NCBI GenBank assembly: GCA_033807775.1
Contig: CM066313.1
Location: 88,041,484-88,105,483, forward strand
Length of the DNA stretch: 64,000 nucleotides
Origin: Saussurea involucrata
Taxonomy: Eukaryota > Streptophyta > Magnoliopsida > Asterales > Asteraceae
Direction: 5' to 3'
The position numbers and the translations under genes were made by a program. Below are positions 58,149 through 64,000 of the stretch, piece by piece (position 1 is the stretch's first letter; each line of letters begins with the position of its first letter). The notes below the pieces were generated by a model. That model was not told the DNA's origin. It saw only the letters and a list, made by a program, of their open reading frames with translations, and did no database searches.

Positions 58149-59338
58149 AATCCTGGGGTTTCACCTCGTTCCTTACGGCTCAAAGCGTCCGCCACCACGT
58201 TTGCTTTCCCCGGATGGTATTCGATCTTACAGTCGTAGTCGGTCAACAACTCGATCCATCTCCTTTGGCGCATATTCAACTCTTTTTGATCAAAGAGATG
58301 ACATAAACTCTTATGGTCCATGAAGATCTGGCACTTCGTCCCATACAGGTAATGTCGCCAAATCTTCAGGGCAAAAACCACTGCCGCCAACTCTAAATCA
58401 TGCGTAGGATAACGAGTCTCGTGATCCTTTAACTGCCGGGAGGCATAAGCGATCACCTTACCTCGTTGCATGAGTACGCAACCCAAGCCGAGTTTCGATG
58501 CGTCACTGAAAACCACGAAATCGCCTGAACCGTCCGGTAACGACAAAACCGGAGCGCTACTCAGCATATCCTTCAATTTCTGAAATGCTTCTTCTTGTTT
58601 CTCTAACCAGACGAACTTGACATTCTTCTTTGTTAAAGAGGTCAGTGGCGTGGCAATACGCGAAAAGTCCTTGATGAACTTTTGGTAGTACCCCGCCAGC
58701 CCGAGGAAACTTCGAACTTCTGACGGATTCCTAGGTTGCTCCCAGTCTCGAATGGCTTCAATCTTCATCGGGTCAACCATAATCCCCGTCTCAGACACCA
58801 CGTGCCCGAGGAACTGCACTTCCCTCAGCCAAAACTCACACTTGGAAAACTTTGCATACAACTTCTCTCGCTTCAATAGCTCGAGAATTGTACGAAGGTG
58901 GCTTTCGTGCTCCCCTTCCGATCTTGAAAATATCAGGATGTCATCTATGAACACTATCACGAACTGATCCAAATAAGGTTGGCATACCCTATTCATTAAG
59001 TCCATGAATGCTGCCGGGGCGTTGGTTAGCCCGAACGGCATCACTAGGAATTCGTAGTGTCCACACCTGGTCCGAAACGTAGTCTTCGGCACATCCTCCT
59101 CCCTCACCTTGAGTTGATGATATCCTGACCTCAGATCAATCTTGGAGAAGTAATTGGCTCCTTGTAACTGATCAAACAGGTCATCGATTCTCGGAATTGG
59201 ATACTTATTTTTAATCATGACCTTGTTGAGTTCTCGGTAGTCTATGCACATTCGCATAGTACCGTCCTTCTTCTTTACGAAAAGCACAGGTGCTCCCCAC
59301 GGAGATGTACTCGGTCTAACGAACCCCTTATCTAATAA
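58139..59338 (-). pseudogene. Reverse transcriptase/RNase H (element F)
   Basis: RT with KKDGTMRMCIDYRELNKV, the active-site motif FIDDILIF (about 58920-58950), FLGLAGYYQKFI, and RNase H (VFSDASKLGLGCVLMQ, HDLELAAVVFALK, NVVADALSRK). The sequence is otherwise intact for nearly 400 codons. Its upstream link to gag-protease is broken by the TAG at 59339-59341, and its downstream link by the frame shift near 58160. Confidence 0.9.
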
Positions 59339-61516
59339 CTACTGCAGTTGAGTCATCATTTCCTTCATTTCGGACGGCGCCAATCTATACGGTGCGCGGG
59401 CAATCGGTGCAGATCCCGGCATCAGGTCAATTCTGAACTCGATCTGACGATCTGGGGGTAGACTTGTCAAGTCATCCGGAAATACCTCCGGGTACTCATT
59501 TACCACTCGCACATCGCTGATCCCACGCTTCTCTTTCTTGGCGTCCAATACGTACGCCAAGAACCCTTGACACCCCTTTCTCAAACACTTAGTAGCCCTA
59601 ATCATGGAGATAAGGCTGGTCTTTCTATCACGGCGGTTTCCATAGATCACTATGGTATCCCCATCAGGTGACCGGATCCTGATCAGCTTTTTGTTGCAAA
59701 CGATATTCGCATCGTTCGCGGCTAACCAATCCATACCCAACACTACGTCAAACTCTCCCATTGCCATGGGATATAACTTCGTAGGCACCAACCTCCCTTC
59801 TATATCTATGACACAGTCTTCTACTACTTCCTTAACATATACCCAACTATCATTTGCAGTTTCCACCTCTAGTGCTTTCTCCAAACGTCTAGGTCTCACC
59901 CCCAAACATTTCATAAAAGCATGCGATACAAAGGAGCGATTTGCTCCTGAATCAAATAACACCTTGGCACATAGAGAGTTCACTAGAAACGTACCTGCCA
60001 CGACATCTGAAACTTCCTCTGCCTCTTCTGCGGTCATGCGAAATGCACGTCCTTTCGGACGCACTGGTTCTGCTCCCTCGTCATTTCCCCTTCCACCCGG
60101 ACGTTCACCAGACGGAACTGATCCCCCTTTCTTCAAGTGTGGGCAATCACTACGCATGTGGCCAGTAGCCCCACATTCGTAACAAGATTTCCCCCCACTG
60201 CGACAATCCTTTGACATGTGACCGGGCAAGCCACACCGGTAGCATGAGTTTGAACCTGCCATGCACTCTCCCCGATGCACCCTGTTACATTTCACACATG
60301 GTTTTCCGACGGTGTCCTTACTAACACGGTTGTCTGATCGAAACACTTTCCCTTTTCTGAAATCCTTACCCGGTCCATCCCATTTGCGCTTTTCACCACC
60401 CTTCTCGGTCATCTGACGAACCTTCTCCTTTTCAATCATCTCGGCCGCATTAATGGCCGCCTGCAAGGTAGTGGGGTTCCTTGTCAGAACTAGTTCTCGG
60501 ATACTTCCCTTCAGTCCATGAATGAAACGCTCCACTCGGCGTTCCTCCGTTGGCACGTACAAATCTGCAAAGCGAGACTTCTCAATAAACTTTGTGGTAT
60601 ACTCCCGCACTGTCATACCTCCCTGATCCAACCCCAAGAACTCTTCTTCCAATCTTTTTACTGCCGCGAGCGGGCAGAACTGAGCTTTGAACCTGTCTAC
60701 AAACGCTTCCCACAACATTCCCTTTGCCATTGCCCAACCCTTTCCCCTAGTCTCAGCCTCCCACCAGTAAACTGCATCAGATTTCAACATGGACAAGGCA
60801 AACATCACTCTGTCCCCATCAGCACACTTGCAAGTATCGAAGACTAGCTCCATTTCCTCTACCCACTTCATTGCCAAGATAGGGTCATACTCGCCCTTAA
60901 AAGTAGGGGGCTTGCATGAGGCAAAGGCCTTGAAATTGCATCCCTTAGCTGCTAACTCATTCATCACTTGGGGGTTTGAATTCAAGGGACTTCCAGCACC
61001 GGTCACTAGTGGACTAGACAGCTCCACGCTTTCTCGGTTCTCACTTACTTCTTTGCTTCCCGAAGCTGATTCGTTCTGCTTAGTGAGGAGAGCCTGCAAG
61101 GTCTCTTGAATTTTACCCAATTCAACAGCTAGGTTCTCTCGAGTGACAAAGGTAGATCCGCGGCCTCGACCTCGTCCCCTTGGCTGAGTTACCCTCCTTG
61201 CAGAAGCCGAACTCTCCTGCAGAGAGTCTTCAAGATGAACAGGGGCTTCCACGCTCCTCGTTCTTCTAGTTGTACGAGTCGTTCTCAGGTTCGGGTTTCC
61301 TCCATCCCCGGCCACTTGGGTGGCGGCCCGACGGGGTGTTCTTCCCCGACCCCTTCCACGACCCCTACCTCTTCCCCTTCCACGGGTAACAGCTGCCCAC
61401 GTTGGTTCCATGGGTCCATTCTCTAGTACCACTTCATCTTGATTCCTTGGCATAGCAGGTGCCGACCTACTCCTCAAGGTTCTCCCAGCCATTTCACTAA
61501 TGCTGAAAGAAAACAA
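59339..61516 (-). CDS. Gag-protease of element F
   Basis: Structural and protease part of a gypsy polyprotein. The likely start is the Met at 61492 (MAGRTLRSRS), since the decayed D element keeps the same point; an upstream Met is at 61516. In order: an Arg-Gly repeat (RGRGRGRG, twice), gag core (PPTFKGEYDPILAMKWVEEME; YWWEAETRGKGW; FKAQFCPLAAVKRLEEEF), zinc knuckles CYRCGLPGHMSKDC and CYECGATGHMRSDC plus a CVKCNRVHRGEC motif, and an aspartic protease (VLFDSGANRSFVS; DVVLGMDWL). It then runs into the RT lead-in and stops at TAG. About 717 codons are open, so this part could still be translated. Confidence 0.9.
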   Translation of the reverse strand: MFSFSISEMAGRTLRSRSAPAMPRNQDEVVLENGPMEPTWAAVTRGRGRGRGRGRGRGRTPRRAATQVAGDGGNPNLRTTRTTRRTRSVEAPVHLEDSLQESSASARRVTQPRGRGRGRGSTFVTRENLAVELGKIQETLQALLTKQNESASGSKEVSENRESVELSSPLVTGAGSPLNSNPQVMNELAAKGCNFKAFASCKPPTFKGEYDPILAMKWVEEMELVFDTCKCADGDRVMFALSMLKSDAVYWWEAETRGKGWAMAKGMLWEAFVDRFKAQFCPLAAVKRLEEEFLGLDQGGMTVREYTTKFIEKSRFADLYVPTEERRVERFIHGLKGSIRELVLTRNPTTLQAAINAAEMIEKEKVRQMTEKGGEKRKWDGPGKDFRKGKVFRSDNRVSKDTVGKPCVKCNRVHRGECMAGSNSCYRCGLPGHMSKDCRSGGKSCYECGATGHMRSDCPHLKKGGSVPSGERPGGRGNDEGAEPVRPKGRAFRMTAEEAEEVSDVVAGTFLVNSLCAKVLFDSGANRSFVSHAFMKCLGVRPRRLEKALEVETANDSWVYVKEVVEDCVIDIEGRLVPTKLYPMAMGEFDVVLGMDWLAANDANIVCNKKLIRIRSPDGDTIVIYGNRRDRKTSLISMIRATKCLRKGCQGFLAYVLDAKKEKRGISDVRVVNEYPEVFPDDLTSLPPDRQIEFRIDLMPGSAPIARAPYRLAPSEMKEMMTQLQ

Positions 61517-61640
61517 CCATTAACCTTTGATCGATATGACACAACGGCATTGCTATATAAGGTAAGTTTAAGCATGCACATGTACCTGTAAGTTCATAAT
61601 TACACTGGCCAGGTGTAACTCCAAACTTACCTTACACGTT

Positions 61641-62441
61641 TGTCAGGATCGAATCTTAACAAGACTAATAATACTTAGAACTCAGAATTAAAGAATCTGC
61701 GGAAAAGAACTTTAATTTGCACAATCAAAGAACAACTCAATAAGAAAACACAAACTGTTTGTATTCAATGCTTCGACTCACAAGATTACAACCAAACCTC
61801 AATCTTGATGAACAGGCTCAATCAAGACGACTTCTACTTCTCTAGAAATAGGGTTCTAAACCTTGAGGTTAATTCTCTAAAACAAAACGTATTCTAAAAC
61901 TCTCGTATATTCTCTTGTATCGAATAACTATCTATCAACATCTATTTATACACAATAATTACAAGATAACTATCAAAAATAAATTGATCTTCTGAATCTT
62001 CTTTAAGCATATCTTCATCCATTCCATCTTTATCTCCAAAAACTTCGCATACCAAACGTATCACATCAGCAGTATTAATCTTCATTCAGCATGAGCAGTA
62101 CTAATATTCTTCCAGCAGCACTAATTCATTCCAGCAGCATTAACTTGACTTAGCAGTAATAACTTTGTTCCAGCAGCATTAATGCATCAGCAGTACTAAC
62201 AGAGTTCCAGCAGCATTAATGCATCAGCAGTACTAATATTCTCCAGCAACATTAATTTGTTTCAGCAGCATTAACTTGATCCAGCAGTACTAACCTTGAC
62301 AAGCAGTACTAACTTTGCTTCAGCAGTACTAACCTTGACAAGCAGTACTAACTTTGATCTGGCAGCACTAATGTTGTTCTGGCAGTAGTATTGTAGTTCT
62401 GGCAGTACTAACCATACTTAGCAAATCTTCAGTTCCCAACA
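61641..62441 (-). repeat. 3' LTR of a Ty1/copia element
   Basis: 801 bp; minus strand TGTTGGGAACTG to TTCGATCCTGACA. The polypurine tract GTTAGGGGGAGAT (62454-62442) precedes it. The left flanking pentamer is ACGTT (61636-61640); the other end is outside the window. About 330 bp of the LTR (62085-62415) consist of an imperfect repeat of GTTAGTACTGCTGG / GTTAATGCTGCTGG units. Confidence 0.88.
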
Positions 62442-62504
62442 ATCTCCCCCTAACTTGACTTTTCAGGTTGAGAAGTCAAGTTCTTCAGATGATGCTTCCA
62501 AAAC

Positions 62505-62864
62505 TTAATCATGAACGCATAAATCTGGATTCAAGCCCAGACTTTGATTAAGAATTCTTCTCACCAAATATCTTCCCATTTCAGAATCTTTGTCACACAC
62601 CAACTTAGCTTTTAGCATTCCACCCAACCTTGTCATGTTGTGCTTGTATATTTTATCCACCAAATAATACTCATGATATGCATAGTCAAGTGTTATGACA
62701 TACACACCACAGTTTTCAATAAGCATCCAGTTGGTAACAGCTTTAAATTGCCTTTCTGTCAAATACTTAACTGCTTCTGTATTGAACATTAGACACAAGT
62801 ATTCAAGTACCATTTTGGTGATGGACATTCCATTCTCAGTCAGCATATTTCCATAAAGCTTCAT
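62505..62864 (-). CDS. Downstream part of the copia post-pol ORF
   Basis: 119 codons (MKLYGNMLTENGMS) with CGVYVITLDYAYHEYYLVDKIY and a C-terminal AKLVCDKDSEMGRYLVRRI. It begins directly after the stop of the larger frame (GTG TGA ATG), in the same frame, so the two were probably one ORF split by a TGA. The function is not known to me. It lies just upstream of the polypurine tract. Confidence 0.6.
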   Translation of the reverse strand: MKLYGNMLTENGMSITKMVLEYLCLMFNTEAVKYLTERQFKAVTNWMLIENCGVYVITLDYAYHEYYLVDKIYKHNMTRLGGMLKAKLVCDKDSEMGRYLVRRILNQSLGLNPDLCVHD

Positions 62865-63992
62865 TCACACCTTGAATATCTCTTCCAAGTCTGATCTAGA
62901 GCACATCCTTATAAGTCTTCCCCAAGTAAAACAGACTTCAAACTTCCCATCTGCTCTTTTGATTCTAATGTACTCCTTTCTCCCATCTCTCAAGGTGTCC
63001 CAGAAGATGATTTCAGGAGCCATAGAAGCTAATGGTTTAACTTTGATTGGACTAGTATCAGCCACAGTAATATACATATCACATTGAGCATTTGTATGTG
63101 ATTGTACATTGCTTGGTTGACCTGATGGAGTTGCCATTTTTTCTTCAGCAACCTTTTGATCAGCTTTCTCTTTCACAACTTCCTCCTTAGCTTCTTCTAC
63201 AATAGGTTCCACCCTAGGCTTCTTTACAACTTTCTTCTTTGAAGCTATAGACTTTGTTCTTGGTCTTTTGTTTGACACCATCTTGGTTCTTTTGAGTGAT
63301 TTAACAGCTTCAGGAATGGTTTCAGCTGTTTCCTTTGTTTCTGCTGCTTCAGGGATGGTTTCTGCTGCCTTAAGTTTTTCAGCAACATTAACCATTTCTG
63401 CTGCTTGAATGGTTTCTGCTGCTCTTTGCCTAGCAGCATTAACCATTTCTGCTGCTCTATCTGTTACTGCTTCTTTTAATATCTTTGATACTGCTGCTTC
63501 AACACTATTCTTCACAATCTCAAATACCTCTGCTTCAATCTCAGATTTAGTTACTGTAGATACAGATACTGCTTCCTTCTCACTTTCAGATACTGCTGTA
63601 TCAACAAGACTATGTATAATTTCAGCTACTGCTGCTTCAATCTCAGATACTGCAGCATTAACTGTTTCTACTGCTTTTTCTGTGGTTTCTGCTGCTTCAG
63701 TTACTGCTGCTTTCTCACTTTCTGCTTCCTTTTCATTTTCTGCAACCTGCTCAGCCTCCCCCCCAACCTTATGCTCATTCTCCCCCTCAACCTTTGCATC
63801 CTCCATGTTTAGTTCAGTTTCTAACTCCCCCTTTTTGGAAGCATCAGTGGTTGATCGTCTCCTTCTCAGAACATACCGAGCTTTCTTTCTTCTTTGCAGC
63901 AGCTTGGTGATCAGCTTCTTATTTTTCTCTATCTTGGTGTGTTGATAAAGAACCACCTTCTTAAGCTCATCAATCTCCTTCTGCTGATTCAT
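62865..63992 (-). CDS. Copia post-pol ORF, coiled-coil and Ala-rich
   Basis: 375 codons in a 5'-to-3' position between the (unseen) pol and the 3' LTR. The start at 63992 is 8 nt from the window edge, so it may extend further. An N-terminal heptad-like helix (EIDELKKVVLYQHTKIEKNKKLITKLLQRRKK) is followed by a long Ala/Glu/Val repeat (VTEAAETTEKAVETVNAAV and similar), a Lys/Arg patch (KRPRTKSIASKKKVVKKPR), and a conserved-looking C-terminal block (PEIIFWDTLRDGRKEYIRIK). Extra ORFs downstream of pol are known in Sirevirus copia elements, so this may be one. It is not an envelope protein on any evidence seen here. Confidence 0.6.
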   Translation of the reverse strand: MNQQKEIDELKKVVLYQHTKIEKNKKLITKLLQRRKKARYVLRRRRSTTDASKKGELETELNMEDAKVEGENEHKVGGEAEQVAENEKEAESEKAAVTEAAETTEKAVETVNAAVSEIEAAVAEIIHSLVDTAVSESEKEAVSVSTVTKSEIEAEVFEIVKNSVEAAVSKILKEAVTDRAAEMVNAARQRAAETIQAAEMVNVAEKLKAAETIPEAAETKETAETIPEAVKSLKRTKMVSNKRPRTKSIASKKKVVKKPRVEPIVEEAKEEVVKEKADQKVAEEKMATPSGQPSNVQSHTNAQCDMYITVADTSPIKVKPLASMAPEIIFWDTLRDGRKEYIRIKRADGKFEVCFTWGRLIRMCSRSDLEEIFKV

Positions 63993-64000
63993 GACTTCAA

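Larger units (their letters stand above)
55050..61640 (-). mobile_element. Element F, coding gypsy chromovirus (inactive)
   Basis: 3' LTR at 55050-56653, then the interior with chromodomain-like tail, integrase, RNase H, RT, protease and gag in minus-strand order. The leader ends at 61640, where a copia element is inserted, so its primer site and 5' LTR are outside the window. The coding region has two in-frame stops and two frame shifts, listed in the following entries. It matches element D at both interior ends and in the LTR. Confidence 0.92.

Noticed and set aside
59339..59341. TAG between protease and RT of element F as programmed readthrough
   Set aside because: It lies after the protease, inside conserved RT lead-in, not at a gag-pol boundary, and the element has three other breaks; a nonsense mutation is simpler.
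63409..63945. 178-codon plus-strand Ser/Ala/Thr-rich frame
   Set aside because: Antisense shadow of the Ala/Glu repeat in the minus-strand copia ORF.
1..64000. tRNA, rRNA or organellar insertions
   Set aside because: None seen on either strand by eye; the only tRNA-related sites are retrotransposon primer sites.

Overview
The window is nuclear DNA from a flowering plant, almost certainly a eudicot. It holds one intact multi-exon plant gene (a TOPLESS/TOPLESS-related corepressor) among nested plant transposons: Ty3/gypsy chromoviruses with tRNA-iMet primer sites, a Tat-type gypsy, Ty1/copia, hAT, Mutator and PIF/Harbinger elements. Asteraceae is my guess for the family, at low confidence.

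Layout. 1-1152: a broken copy of a TOPLESS exon and a dead receptor-kinase fragment, both on the minus strand. 1155-17881: degenerate gypsy element A, with LTRs at 1728-6920 and 15490-17881. Its left LTR holds a Harbinger element (2293-3377) and a solo LTR (C, 4021-5720). Its interior holds a very young non-autonomous gypsy element (B, 9709-14196). 17887-21860: a decayed copia element whose LTR region contains a hAT element, which in turn contains a Mutator element carrying a captured two-exon gene end. 23249-32440: the TOPLESS-related gene on the minus strand, 25 coding exons, 1135 codons, with an upstream TATA box. 32994-33480: Harbinger MITEs. 33500-41065: non-autonomous gypsy element D. 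41171-45813: Harbinger, hAT and Mutator-type elements with clear target duplications. 46804-50767: a truncated Tat-type gypsy element with an antisense gene. 50768-54350: gypsy LTR E plus remnant. 54871-55049: the first 59 codons of a probable RING-H2 (ATL) gene, cut by gypsy element F (55050-61640), the coding relative of D. 61641-64000: the 3' part of a copia element inserted in F.

The most notable observation concerns five chromovirus LTR families (A, B, C, D/F, E). All share one layout. A purine-rich leader ends in a splice-donor-like GT. About 0.85-1.4 kb of sequence follows, rich in family-specific palindrome or hairpin arrays. Next comes a small conserved hairpin whose stem differs between families with compensating changes. 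A CAG acceptor lies 26-35 nt beyond that hairpin, shortly before the LTR ends. This looks like an intron inside the LTR, which would separate a spliced mRNA from an unspliced genomic RNA.

The host gene has three GC-AG introns. D is a non-autonomous partner of F, and F has interrupted a host gene.
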